Origin: Pseudobutyrivibrio sp.
Lineage (GTDB): Bacteria; Bacillota_A; Clostridia; Lachnospirales; Lachnospiraceae
Reading direction: 5' to 3'
Length of the DNA: 40,039 nucleotides
Assembly: GCA_024691465.1 (NCBI GenBank)
Contig: JAILNO010000087.1
Location: 1 to 40,039, forward strand
In this document: one piece after another, positions 19,375-26,791 of the stretch
How positions within the stretch are numbered: position 1 is the first letter of the stretch
How the letters are laid out: each line of letters starts with the position of its first letter
Notes under the pieces: model-generated
Database searches by the model: none
Told to the model about the DNA's origin: nothing
The model's input: the letters and a program-made list of their open reading frames with translations, nothing else
Position numbers and translations under genes: made by a program

Positions 19375-19381
19375 TGATACT

Positions 19382-20167
19382 ATGAATTCAAAAGAAAAAA
19401 TCCTAAACCTATTAGAATCAAATAAATCAACATATATATCAGGTGAGACTATGGCCACCTCTCTTGGCATCTCCAGGAATGCCATCTGGAAGGCTATCAA
19501 CGAATTAAGAAAGGCTGGATACGAAATAGATGCAGTCAGCAACAAGGGCTATCGCCTGGCTGAGGGCAATGATATCCTTTCTCCATCTGGCATATATTCC
19601 TATCTAAATGATAGAGTTACTTCTATATATAAGGATACCGATCTAATCCACATACTCGACAGTACCACTTCTACTAATAGAATAGCCAAGGAACTGGCCA
19701 TAGTGGACCCAGTCTATGGCACTTTAGTAGTAGCCAATGAACAGACTAATGGCCGCGGGCGCTCTGACCACAATTTCTATTCTCCTAAGGGCGGATTGTA
19801 TATGAGCGTTATTATGACTCCATCCCACCTTCCATCTACAGATTCCGATGAGATTACCACCTTCATAGGTAACTCTGTGTGTGAGGCCATAGCCGCCATC
19901 ACTCCTGTCAAGCCTAGACTTAAGCCTATTAACGACCTGTTTATAGATAGTAAAAAGATATGCGGTATCCTAACTGAAGCAGGAACCGAATTCGAGACAG
20001 GTCGCCTTCAGTGGATTGTGGTGGGAATCGGCATCAATTTCTCCTCTGATATCAGTGAATTCCCTGATGATATTAAAGAAAAAGCTACCAGTATCTTCCC
20101 TGATGGCAATCCAACCATCACAAGGAATCAACTAGTAGCTGAAATTCTTAATCGAATATTAAATTAA
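19382..20167 (+). CDS. birA: Biotin operon repressor/biotin-protein ligase, lacking the C-terminal domain
   Basis: Bifunctional BirA: makes biotinyl-AMP, biotinylates carboxylase carrier proteins and represses biotin genes. Residues 1-60 form a winged helix-turn-helix (S-L-G-I-S-R-N-A-I-W-K-A-I-N-E-L; N-K-G-Y-R-L), as in group II regulators. The ligase core has S-T-N-R-I-A-K-E, the biotinyl-AMP loop N-G124-R-G-R and G-G-L-Y-M-S (137-142), L-K181-P-I-N-D-L with the conserved Lys and Asn-Asp, and V-G-I-G-I-N. The protein ends at residue 261 within the helix before the usual SH3-like C-terminal domain; family members are normally about 320 residues. The next base starts the bioB stop on the opposite strand, so no lost exon or frame is available. 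No ribosome site precedes the ATG. Start choice is fixed by the intact helix-turn-helix. Confidence 0.93.
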   Translation: MNSKEKILNLLESNKSTYISGETMATSLGISRNAIWKAINELRKAGYEIDAVSNKGYRLAEGNDILSPSGIYSYLNDRVTSIYKDTDLIHILDSTTSTNRIAKELAIVDPVYGTLVVANEQTNGRGRSDHNFYSPKGGLYMSVIMTPSHLPSTDSDEITTFIGNSVCEAIAAITPVKPRLKPINDLFIDSKKICGILTEAGTEFETGRLQWIVVGIGINFSSDISEFPDDIKEKATSIFPDGNPTITRNQLVAEILNRILN

Positions 20168-21127
20168 TTAGGCTCTTAATTCATAGCCAAGACTGGCTAT
20201 GGAATCTAAATCCTGCTCTATGGAGATGCCCTTAACCGTCAGCATATTACCTGTGATAGTTGCATTACATCCTCCTAAGAAGCAGTCCTTACCATTGTCA
20301 TCCATATAGCCACGACCTGCTGCAAGTCTAATGTAAGACTCAGGAAGGATGAAGCGATATATGGCAATGATTCGTCTAATCTCATCTTTAGTCAGGTGCT
20401 CATATTCTCCCATAGGTGTGCCCTCGATAGGGTTAAGCATATTGATAGGCACTGATTCTGGCTTAAACTCTCTTAGGGTGAGGGCCATGTCTATCCTGTC
20501 CTCCCAAGTCTCTCCTATTCCGAAGATTCCTCCACTGCACAGTTCCAGGCCTACCTCATGAGCCATACGCATCACCTGCATCTTGTCCTCATATGTATGA
20601 CTGGTACATACCTTGTTAAAATAATTCCTGCTGGTCTCCAGATTGTTATGAATCCTCTTAACTCCTGCTTCCTTAAGTTTAATTAGATCCGCTCTACTGA
20701 GCAATCCTAGAGAGACACAAGTAGTAAGGTCTGTGGTCGCGCATATCTCTCTTACATTCTTACATATCTGCTCAAGCCCAGACTCACTAATCTTCCTGCC
20801 TGAAGCCACCTGGCAATAATGGGTAATACCCATATTAGAATGTGCTCTGGCATCCTGGCCTACAAACTCTTCATCTCTCACTTCAAATGTAGGTATCTCA
20901 GCACTAGAGCAGCTAGACTGGGAACAGAACTTACAATTCTCTGAGCATCGTCCGCCCTTAACATTCATAATTGCGCACATGTCAAAGCTATTGCCGCTTA
21001 CAGATGCTCTAATCTCATCAGCTGCTGCTGTAAGTTCATCTAAATCAGCCTCCACCAGGCTAAGTGCTTCCTCCTTAGTTATTTCTTCTTTAGCTAGTAC
21101 TTTTCTCTTTAGTTCTTCAATATTCAT
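20168..21127 (-). CDS. bioB: Biotin synthase
   Basis: Radical SAM enzyme that inserts sulfur into dethiobiotin. The 319-residue protein has the SAM cluster motif C61-x3-C65-x2-C68, then the [2Fe-2S] ligand candidates C105 (Y-C-Q-V-A-S-G), the Cys of T-C-V-S-L-G and the Cys of L-C-S-G-G-I-F-G-I-G-E. The conserved Arg ligand lies in R-L-A-A-G-R. L-N-P-I-E-G-T-P is also typical. The ATG follows AGGAG. It is divergent from bioY over a shared BirA operator and convergent with birA. bioA, bioD and bioF are absent from the window, so the substrate may be imported or made elsewhere. Confidence 0.96.
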   Translation of the reverse strand: MNIEELKRKVLAKEEITKEEALSLVEADLDELTAAADEIRASVSGNSFDMCAIMNVKGGRCSENCKFCSQSSCSSAEIPTFEVRDEEFVGQDARAHSNMGITHYCQVASGRKISESGLEQICKNVREICATTDLTTCVSLGLLSRADLIKLKEAGVKRIHNNLETSRNYFNKVCTSHTYEDKMQVMRMAHEVGLELCSGGIFGIGETWEDRIDMALTLREFKPESVPINMLNPIEGTPMGEYEHLTKDEIRRIIAIYRFILPESYIRLAAGRGYMDDNGKDCFLGGCNATITGNMLTVKGISIEQDLDSIASLGYELRA

Positions 21128-21161
21128 TATTAGACTCCTATTCTAATCTCAATTATTATTT

Positions 21162-21190
21162 ATTATTGTCAACTGACTTTCGATTGTCAA
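21162..21190 (-). promoter_or_regulatory. bioB promoter
   Basis: Minus strand TTGACA (21185-21190, perfect), 17-base spacer, AATAAT (21162-21167). The -35 lies inside BirA half-site 2 and the -10 touches half-site 1, so bound BirA would block it. Confidence 0.75.
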
Positions 21191-21215
21191 CCAATAATTT
21201 ATTTTAAGTTGACAA
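21166..21215. promoter_or_regulatory. BirA operator: three TTGTCAAC half-sites
   Basis: Half-sites at 21166-21173 and 21184-21191 (direct), and the inverse GTTGACAA at 21208-21215. The last two form a perfect inverted pair with a 16-base spacer, the geometry of BirA operators (TTGTnAAC-N14-16-GTTnACAA) as recalled for bacterial biotin regulons. The third half-site gives a possible second dimer position. Confidence 0.85.
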
Positions 21216-21237
21216 TTATTATCTTATTAGGTAGACT
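21209..21237 (+). promoter_or_regulatory. bioY promoter
   Basis: TTGACA (21209-21214, perfect), 17-base spacer, TAGACT (21232-21237), 37 bases before the bioY ATG. The -35 is embedded in the right BirA half-site. Confidence 0.75.
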
Positions 21238-21274
21238 ATGTCTTGGTTCAAATAACAAACAAAAAGGAGACATC

Positions 21275-21841
21275 ATGAGTTCAGAAAATACTATTGTTAA
21301 TTCTAAGAAAAGTTTCATATCAACTAAGGAATTAGTTATCTGCGCACTTTTCGCAGCATTGCTTTGCATCAGCGCATATCTTAGCTTCCCTACACCATTA
21401 CCTATGGCACCTAAGATTACAATGATGAATTTCGTATTATTTTTAATTGCATTGCTTTTCCCATTTAACCAGTCAGTACTCATTGGTTTAGTATGGTTCC
21501 TACTTGGAGCTGTGGGACTCCCTGTATTCATCGGAGGTGGTGCTGGTATCGGATATCTAATTGCTCCATACGGTGCTTACACTTGGGCCTTCCCAATCGT
21601 CACCATCGTACTTCCACTCATAAGAGGTAAGAAGTACAATCGTATCTGGTATACCATCTGCGCAATAATCGGAGTACTTATCATCGATTTAGTCGGTATG
21701 TTCTACCTTATGTATATGATGGATTACGATCTTAAGACAGGATTATCACTTGGATTCATTCCATTCCTTCCACTTGATTTAGTCAAGGCTATAGTAGCAG
21801 CACAGATTGTTCCTGCCTTTAGAAAAGTTATGAATCAGTAA
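21275..21841 (+). CDS. bioY: BioY biotin-uptake protein (ECF transporter substrate-binding component)
   Basis: Integral membrane S-component that captures biotin for import, alone or with the shared EcfAAT module. With the ATG at 21275 (AAAAAGGAGA upstream) it is 188 residues with six hydrophobic segments. The start V-I-C-A-L-F-A-A-L-L-C-I-S-A-Y-L-S-F-P-T-P, the G-x-x-G-L-P-V-F-I-G-G-G-A-G-I-G-Y-L-I-A-P-Y-G loop and G-L-S-L-G-F-I-P-F-L-P-L-D-L-V-K-A near the end are BioY hallmarks. A longer reading from TTG 21209 starts inside the promoter and operator and is rejected. It is divergent from bioB and ends in a strong terminator, so it is a single-gene BirA-controlled unit. Confidence 0.96.
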   Translation: MSSENTIVNSKKSFISTKELVICALFAALLCISAYLSFPTPLPMAPKITMMNFVLFLIALLFPFNQSVLIGLVWFLLGAVGLPVFIGGGAGIGYLIAPYGAYTWAFPIVTIVLPLIRGKKYNRIWYTICAIIGVLIIDLVGMFYLMYMMDYDLKTGLSLGFIPFLPLDLVKAIVAAQIVPAFRKVMNQ

Positions 21842-21860
21842 TATTAATCTAGTAAAAGCA

Positions 21861-21892
21861 AGGCCCCAGGCTACATACGTAGCCTGGGGCCT
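21861..21892. terminator. Bidirectional intrinsic terminator between bioY and the GH43 gene
   Basis: A perfect 14-bp GC-rich stem (21861-21874 with 21879-21892) has a 4-base loop. It is followed by TTT on the plus strand and, after TGC, by TTTT on the minus strand. It lies between convergent genes. Confidence 0.88.
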
Positions 21893-21921
21893 TTAAACAA
21901 CACACGAACTATAGAAAACTC

Positions 21922-23475
21922 TTACTGTCCACTAGTAACTGTAAAAGTTGCTGCTTCTTTATCATTACCATCGGTAAGCTTGAGTACATCGTCCACTAGA
22001 GTGATATACTTGCCAGGCTGTGAAACCGATTCAAAACTAACTCCTGCCTCATCAGATAGACCTGTAACTGTCTTAAAGGTCTGTAGTGGATACATCGACT
22101 CATCAGTCTTAGTGTCCTGATTAAGTGTGACTGTACCGTCTGAATTAGCTGTTATATAGAGTCCAGGCTTATTCTCAGACTCGATTGAGACATATGATTC
22201 CATCTCTGGATCTGCCTTACCTGGTCTGATCACCCATAAGAAATCCTTAGAATCTCCCTCTACTAGATTGATACCAATAGAGATGTCCTTATAAGGATAA
22301 TCAGTATCAACGGTGGAATTTACGAATGGCATGTGGGCAATCCCCACACCTGTAATAGTTGATATGGTGGAGGTGGTTCCTGCAAGTCCTGCTGCACTCT
22401 CTTCGAACATATCTATACTACCGTCCTCATTAAACTTAAGTTCCACCACACAAGGTGTCCTGCGATACCCACTACCACCAGGAAGGGAACCATTGTGATA
22501 TACGAAGTAAGTCTTACCTTTGAAATCAAACACAGCCATATGATTAGTATTAGATGTAGCAGTCGGATTCATAATCATATGAGTCTCACTCCACTCTCCC
22601 TCTAACAAATCATCTGTAGTCGCATAAGCCATACACTCTCTCCACTGATGTGCAAAGAACAGATAATAATCCCCGTAGTAATTGCCGTCCTCATCTGACC
22701 TGCGATATATCCAAGGTGCCTCAGTGTAGCTCTCTAATCCATCGGTTCGGGTAATTACATCATCCTCACCGCACACCTTACCATTAGTAATCTTGCCATC
22801 ATTATTAACATCTGTAATGGATATCATATCCTCATTGAGCTCACATACGTAAAAGATACCATTACCCCAAGCTAAGTAGCGATGCTCTATACCATCCTCA
22901 TCAGTCTCAATCCAGGCTGTGGGATCAATATCGTTAAATGTGCTGGTGTTAGGCTTAGTTACATTGCTCTTCACCAGAGGAGCACCTATATCCACAAATG
23001 TACCAGTAGGTGAGTCTGCCACAGCAACACCTATACACTGCTTACCTGTCTTATCCCAACTACAATAATATAAGTAATACTTATCCTTGCCATCAGTTGG
23101 ATCTGTATGCTTCATAACCTGTGAAGCCCAGGCCGAAGTATCATTGCTAGCCCAGCTCACATCCGACATGGACATAACCACACCTTCCTTAGTCCAGTTA
23201 ACCATATCAGTAGATGAATAACACAGATACTCTGGAATATTGTAGATGGACTTAGATACCTCATCATCAGTAGATGCATCATGGCCTGTGTACAAGTAGA
23301 CCGTATCTCCATCCACCAGTACTGATGGATCTCCTCCATAAGTAATATCCTGATTGCCAGTAACCATAGGATTACCGCCAGACTCCTTGTCTAAGGTAAT
23401 CTCCTCAGGTGCTTTGCATGCACCAAGGCTTAGTGCCATAACAATACCTACAGCAACTAATATACTTCTCTTCAT
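21922..23475 (-). CDS. GH43-family glycosidase lipoprotein with AbfB-like C-terminal domain
   Basis: Secreted, lipid-anchored glycoside hydrolase, probably an alpha-L-arabinofuranosidase or beta-xylosidase acting on plant hemicellulose side chains. The signal peptide ends in a lipobox L-G-A-C20. The five-bladed propeller has the GH43 acid residues: the base in G-G-D49-P-S, the pKa modulator in D-I-D184-P-T and the general acid in S-Y-T-E252-A-P-W. From about residue 425 a beta-trefoil-like region (Y-V-S-I-E-S-E-N-K-P-G-L-Y-I; then F-E-S-V-S-Q-P-G-K-Y-I) resembles AbfB/CBM42, an arabinose-binding module. The ATG follows TTGGGGGA. It is flanked by terminators on both sides, so it is transcribed alone. 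Exact substrate is not readable from sequence. Confidence 0.88.
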   Translation of the reverse strand: MKRSILVAVGIVMALSLGACKAPEEITLDKESGGNPMVTGNQDITYGGDPSVLVDGDTVYLYTGHDASTDDEVSKSIYNIPEYLCYSSTDMVNWTKEGVVMSMSDVSWASNDTSAWASQVMKHTDPTDGKDKYYLYYCSWDKTGKQCIGVAVADSPTGTFVDIGAPLVKSNVTKPNTSTFNDIDPTAWIETDEDGIEHRYLAWGNGIFYVCELNEDMISITDVNNDGKITNGKVCGEDDVITRTDGLESYTEAPWIYRRSDEDGNYYGDYYLFFAHQWRECMAYATTDDLLEGEWSETHMIMNPTATSNTNHMAVFDFKGKTYFVYHNGSLPGGSGYRRTPCVVELKFNEDGSIDMFEESAAGLAGTTSTISTITGVGIAHMPFVNSTVDTDYPYKDISIGINLVEGDSKDFLWVIRPGKADPEMESYVSIESENKPGLYITANSDGTVTLNQDTKTDESMYPLQTFKTVTGLSDEAGVSFESVSQPGKYITLVDDVLKLTDGNDKEAATFTVTSGQ

Positions 23476-23523
23476 TAAAATATTCCCCCAAGTTATATGT
23501 ATTTCTAAATTATTTTATATTCT

Positions 23524-23552
23524 TCTATAACATTTGTATAGCACTATTTCAG
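23524..23552 (-). promoter_or_regulatory. Possible promoter of the GH43 gene
   Basis: Minus strand CTGAAA (23547-23552), 17-base spacer, TATAGA (23524-23529) with an upstream TG, an extended -10. Both boxes are partial matches. Confidence 0.4.
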
Positions 23553-23564
23553 AAAAAATGTACT

Positions 23565-23606
23565 AAAAAACCCCTATGAAAACTAGAAATCTTGTCTTCA
23601 TAGGGG
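23565..23606 (-). terminator. Intrinsic terminator of the CoA-transferase gene
   Basis: On the minus strand CCCCTATGAA (complement of 23597-23606) pairs with TTCATAGGGG (complement of 23571-23580), followed by six T residues (23565-23570). The loop is 16 bases. Confidence 0.88.
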
Positions 23607-23642
23607 ATAAACAGTTCAAATATAAATTCTAAGATAAAAAGA

Positions 23643-24983
23643 TTACTTGTTAGAGCGTCTCCAGATATGCATCTTCTCAGCCTCAGCAATAAGCTCATCT
23701 CTGAAATCAGGATGTGCAATACCGATGATTGCCTCTGCTCTCTCCCAAGCAGATAGACCCTTGAGGCATACCTTACCATACTCTGTAACAAGATAGTGTG
23801 TATTGGTACGAGTATCAGTAACTACTGAACCCTCAGCAAGTGTAGGACGGATACGGCTCTTAACCTGACCATCCTTAGTAGTGAAGGTAGATGATAAACA
23901 TACGAAGCTCTTACCGCCATTAGAAAGGTAAGCGCCCAATACGAAGTCAAGCTGTCCGCCTGCACCTGAGATATGCTTAGTACCTGCAGACTCAGCATTG
24001 ATCTGTCCATATAAATCTACATCAACTGCATTGTTGATAGAGATGAAATTATCAAGTGCTGAAATAGAACGTATATCGTTAGTATAATCAACTGGTGCAC
24101 TCATAAGCTCAGGATTGTTATCCATGTAGTCGTACATCTTCTTAGTACCTGCACCGAATGCATATGTCTGACGGAATCTGTCGATATTCTTCTTGCTACC
24201 GTTGATCTTGCCAGCCATGGCAATATCAACGAAGGCATCTACATACATCTCAGTATGAACACCTAAGTCCTTAAGATCAGACTCAGCAATCATAGCACCT
24301 ACAGTGTTAGGCATACCACCAATACCAAGCTGTAAGCAAGCACCGTTAGGAATCTCCTCAACGATAAGCTTAGCAACTGCCTTATCAACCTCAGTAGGGG
24401 CTCCGCCGCCACCCATCTCAGGCATAGCTGGATTGTCACCCTCTACAACTGCATCTACCTGAGAGATATGAACACCTTCCTCAAAGCCACCGAGGCAACG
24501 AGGCATGTTCTTATTAACCTCTACAATGACATGCTTAGAATTCTCAATGGCTGCCATAAGATGAGAGGCATTAGGGCCGAAATTGAAGTAGCCATGATTA
24601 TCCATAGTAGTAACAGAAATCATAAGTACATCATTAGGCTCTACGTGTCTTCTGTAGTAACCAGGAAGCTCTGAGTATCTAATAGGTGCATAGTAAGAGC
24701 AGCCACGATTAATAAGCTTACGCTCTATACCACCCATGTGCCAAGAGTTCCAGCAGAAGTGCTCACCAGCATCCTCACGCTCAAATATAGCTGGAAGCTT
24801 CATAAGAATACCGCCACGAACCTTGACATCCCTAAGCTCATCTGTACGTGCAGCAAGTGCCTTGTCTAAGGCATCTGGTGTACCTGTACACCAACCGTAA
24901 TCAACCCAATCCCCGCTCTTAACAACTTTTACAGCTTCCGCTGCTGTAGTAAGTTTCTTTTTGTACTCTGCGCTGAAATCCAT
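23643..24983 (-). CDS. but: Butyryl-CoA:acetate CoA-transferase (4-hydroxybutyrate CoA-transferase family)
   Basis: Family I CoA-transferase that moves CoA between butyryl-CoA and acetate, the last step of butyrate formation in many gut and rumen Lachnospiraceae. The 446-residue length matches But proteins (about 445-450). The CoA-binding loop is Q-L-G-I-G-G-M-P-N (218-226); the predicted catalytic Glu is E245 in V-H-T-E-M-Y; and G-Q-I-N-A-E-S and [12 protein letters not shown] are the C-domain signatures. It has its own promoter and terminator, so it is monocistronic. A related 4-hydroxybutyrate or propionyl-CoA specificity cannot be excluded by eye. Confidence 0.85.
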   Translation of the reverse strand: MDFSAEYKKKLTTAAEAVKVVKSGDWVDYGWCTGTPDALDKALAARTDELRDVKVRGGILMKLPAIFEREDAGEHFCWNSWHMGGIERKLINRGCSYYAPIRYSELPGYYRRHVEPNDVLMISVTTMDNHGYFNFGPNASHLMAAIENSKHVIVEVNKNMPRCLGGFEEGVHISQVDAVVEGDNPAMPEMGGGGAPTEVDKAVAKLIVEEIPNGACLQLGIGGMPNTVGAMIAESDLKDLGVHTEMYVDAFVDIAMAGKINGSKKNIDRFRQTYAFGAGTKKMYDYMDNNPELMSAPVDYTNDIRSISALDNFISINNAVDVDLYGQINAESAGTKHISGAGGQLDFVLGAYLSNGGKSFVCLSSTFTTKDGQVKSRIRPTLAEGSVVTDTRTNTHYLVTEYGKVCLKGLSAWERAEAIIGIAHPDFRDELIAEAEKMHIWRRSNK

Positions 24984-25021
24984 AATAACCTCCGCTCGTT
25001 AAAATTTTATCAATTACTCAT

Positions 25022-25050
25022 ATTGTAGCACTTTGATTAGTTTACTTCAA
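25022..25050 (-). promoter_or_regulatory. Promoter of the CoA-transferase gene
   Basis: Minus strand TTGAAG (25045-25050), 17-base spacer, TACAAT (25022-25027), ending 38 bases before the ATG. Strong sigma-A match, consistent with a highly expressed fermentation gene. Confidence 0.8.
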
Positions 25051-25088
25051 TCTTTTCTGTAAAAGCTCACATTATATATGAAAACAAG

Positions 25089-25097
25089 TGGTATACT
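25089..25097 (+). promoter_or_regulatory. Extended -10 promoter of the thioesterase gene
   Basis: TG-G-TATACT (25089-25097) lies 30 bases upstream of the ATG. No good -35 is seen at 16-18 bases, as is common for extended -10 promoters. Confidence 0.55.
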
Positions 25098-25127
25098 ATA
25101 AATATAAAATCATCAGGAGGTAAGACT

Positions 25128-25583
25128 ATGTCAAAACAAGAAATTGAAGTAGCTGGTGCTAAAAGGCAACTTAAGATTACCCCTTTTGAGCATCATACAA
25201 GATACCATGAGACAGACCAGCAGGGGATTATTCATCCTTCCAATTATGCAAACTGGCTTGAGGATGCACGCATGAATCTAATGGAGCAGATGGGACTATC
25301 CTTCAAGCAGATGCTTGATATGGAAATCAGCTCACCTGTAATCTCTCACTCCATCGAGTATCGTAGCCCTATAAGATTCGACGAGACCGTAATGATCGAT
25401 ACTAAGCTATTGGCTTACGATGGCCATGAGATGGAGGTAGCATATCGTATATACGATAAGGCGACTGGTGAGGACAGAGCCATAGCTAAAAGCTGTCACT
25501 GTTTCCTTAATAAATCAGGTATGCCTATCTCTATGAAGAGAGCTTATCCTGAACTAGATACTAAGTTCTTCGAATTCAAATAA
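25128..25583 (+). CDS. Hotdog-fold acyl-CoA thioesterase (4HBT/YbgC-like)
   Basis: A 151-residue single hotdog-domain thioesterase, expected to hydrolyse an acyl-CoA in the cytoplasm. The 4HBT signature is clear at residues 28-50: Y-H-E-T-D-Q-Q-G-I-I-H-P-S-N-Y-A-N-W, with the catalytic-type Asp in E-T-D and the helix L-E-D-A-R following. I-E-Y-R-S-P-I-R-F-D-E-T near residue 85 is the usual second strand. AGGAGG precedes the ATG. It is divergent from the CoA-transferase gene, so both may serve acyl-CoA metabolism. Its 3' end overlaps the opposing 5'-nucleotidase gene by 8 bases. Substrate unknown. Confidence 0.88.
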   Translation: MSKQEIEVAGAKRQLKITPFEHHTRYHETDQQGIIHPSNYANWLEDARMNLMEQMGLSFKQMLDMEISSPVISHSIEYRSPIRFDETVMIDTKLLAYDGHEMEVAYRIYDKATGEDRAIAKSCHCFLNKSGMPISMKRAYPELDTKFFEFK

Positions 25584-26472
25584 CAGCCCTAAGGAAATTA
25601 GGTACCTTAGCAGCTAGCACTACCGTGCTGGCTGCTTTTATATTGTCATCATTGTCATCGAAGAATATATGGGCTCCAAAAGCTCTAAGCACCGCTGTCT
25701 TATCCATGCCACCTAAAAAGTGTGCCTCATCAATCCTCACTCCCCAATCCCTAAAGGTCCTAATAACTCTCTCGTGAGCAGGGGCGCACCTGGCAGTAAC
25801 TATAGCAGTCCTAATGGGTGAATCCTCTATATCCTCGTACTGTGACTGTATCTTGGAAATAACAGTAAGCAGGTGGGCGAAGGGACCTCGCTTAAGGGGA
25901 ATCAGCGCCTGACTCCTCTCATGCTCTCCGAAGGCCTCAATCCCCTCCCTCCTATATATTAGTTCTGATTCGCTGTTAAAAAGAACACAATCCCCGTCAA
26001 AAGCAATCCTAATCTGAGATATTCCATGAGTATCCTCCTCTGGTGAAGCAAGAACAGTAGCCGCAGCAATGCCCGCCATGGTAGCTCTGGCTACATCATC
26101 CTCATTAACTGACAAGTACAAATCAATCCCGTAGGCCGTCAAGTATGGTAATATGGAAGCTCCTGTAGTAAGGGCTGCCCTGGTGATATTAAGTCCGTAG
26201 TATGCTATGGAATTGAATATCCTAAGGGAACTATCTGCGGAATTCTGGCTGATGACTATCACCTCACATAGCGGCTCCTCAGCTATATCATTGAGAGCAA
26301 GCAGTGACTTAATCAAGCCGAAGGCTGGTCCCTTCTTAAGGGGCTCATCCTCATGAGCCACCATGTAATCCACATAGGCCTTCGTACCTTTTGCAACAAA
26401 AATATCATTCTCAAAATCTAAATCAAACAAGGCTCTAGTGGAAATACCAATGGTAAGAATATTATCAGACAT
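25576..26472 (-). CDS. 5'-nucleotidase (cytosolic cN-I-like family)
   Basis: A 298-residue protein of the family related to eukaryotic cytosolic 5'-nucleotidase I, expected to dephosphorylate nucleoside monophosphates. The N-terminus has I-G-I-S-T-R-A-L-F-D-L. The HAD-like core has I-A-F-D-G-D-C-V-L-F-N-S-E, then T-A-R-C-A-P-A-H-E-R-V-I-R-T and F-L-G-G-M-D-K, ending in I-F-F-D-D, which are the phosphotransfer and Mg-binding motifs. The ATG at 26472 is chosen over a GTG three codons upstream, because that GTG lies inside the ribosome site AAGGAGG. This ribosome site is itself buried in a hairpin (26478-26521). The gene ends overlapping the thioesterase gene. Confidence 0.85.
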   Translation of the reverse strand: MSDNILTIGISTRALFDLDFENDIFVAKGTKAYVDYMVAHEDEPLKKGPAFGLIKSLLALNDIAEEPLCEVIVISQNSADSSLRIFNSIAYYGLNITRAALTTGASILPYLTAYGIDLYLSVNEDDVARATMAGIAAATVLASPEEDTHGISQIRIAFDGDCVLFNSESELIYRREGIEAFGEHERSQALIPLKRGPFAHLLTVISKIQSQYEDIEDSPIRTAIVTARCAPAHERVIRTFRDWGVRIDEAHFLGGMDKTAVLRAFGAHIFFDDNDDNIKAASTVVLAAKVPNFLRAVI

Positions 26473-26521
26473 AAAAAACACCTCCTTGTTAAGCTATCTA
26501 AAGCCTATCACAAGAAGGTGT
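26473..26521 (-). terminator. Terminator-like hairpin that contains the nucleotidase ribosome site
   Basis: On the minus strand a 12-bp stem (26510-26521 with 26478-26489, one G-U) with a 20-base loop is followed by six T residues (26473-26478). It lies 17 bases after the stop of the upstream 80-residue gene. Its 3' arm contains AAGGAGG, the only ribosome site of the next gene, whose ATG comes directly after the T-run. Confidence 0.75.
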
Positions 26522-26538
26522 CCATAAATATTCCCAGT

Positions 26539-26781
26539 CTATTGTCCCTTAGCACCAATCTCCATTAAGAGATTAATCAGCTCAATATCTGACTCCTGAA
26601 CTCTGAGGTTGGTCTCGATTCTCTCACCTGAAGGATCAGTAATTGCTATCTCAATAACTGAACCTGGTGTCATAGCCTTGTCCTTAGCTGCATTGAAGAA
26701 AGGAAGCAACTTAGGATGATTCGCATTGAACTTAGCTGCTGATGATCTAATTCTAAATAAATCTGCTGGATTAAATGCCAT
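26539..26781 (-). CDS. Small conserved-looking protein, unknown function (80 residues)
   Basis: An 80-residue protein that I do not recognise. Start chosen at ATG 26781, with AAGGAGA 6 bases upstream; an upstream in-frame reading of 25 more residues would overlap the histidine kinase and lacks a ribosome site. The N-terminal half looks helical (D-L-F-R-I-R-S-S-A-A-K-F; L-P-F-F-N-A-A-K-D-K-A), then a short strand-like segment V-I-E-I-A-I-T-D-P-S-G-E, and a C-terminal helix ending E-I-G-A-K-G-Q. No signal peptide or membrane segment. It follows the hybrid kinase by 10 bases, so it is probably co-expressed and may be a partner of it. Confidence 0.7.
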   Translation of the reverse strand: MAFNPADLFRIRSSAAKFNANHPKLLPFFNAAKDKAMTPGSVIEIAITDPSGERIETNLRVQESDIELINLLMEIGAKGQ

Positions 26782-26791
26782 ATCATTCTCC

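Noticed and set aside
19207..19381. T-box, leucine leader peptide or riboswitch before leuB
   Set aside because: The leuB leader after the promoter is only about 25-30 bases; no specifier stem, antiterminator or Leu-rich short frame is present.
20168..20360. Frameshifted C-terminal domain of BirA downstream of its stop
   Set aside because: The DNA there encodes the intact C-terminus of bioB on the other strand; no SH3-like sequence appears in any plus frame.
21209..21274. TTG start for bioY 22 codons upstream
   Set aside because: It falls inside the -35 box and BirA operator; ATG 21275 has a strong ribosome site.
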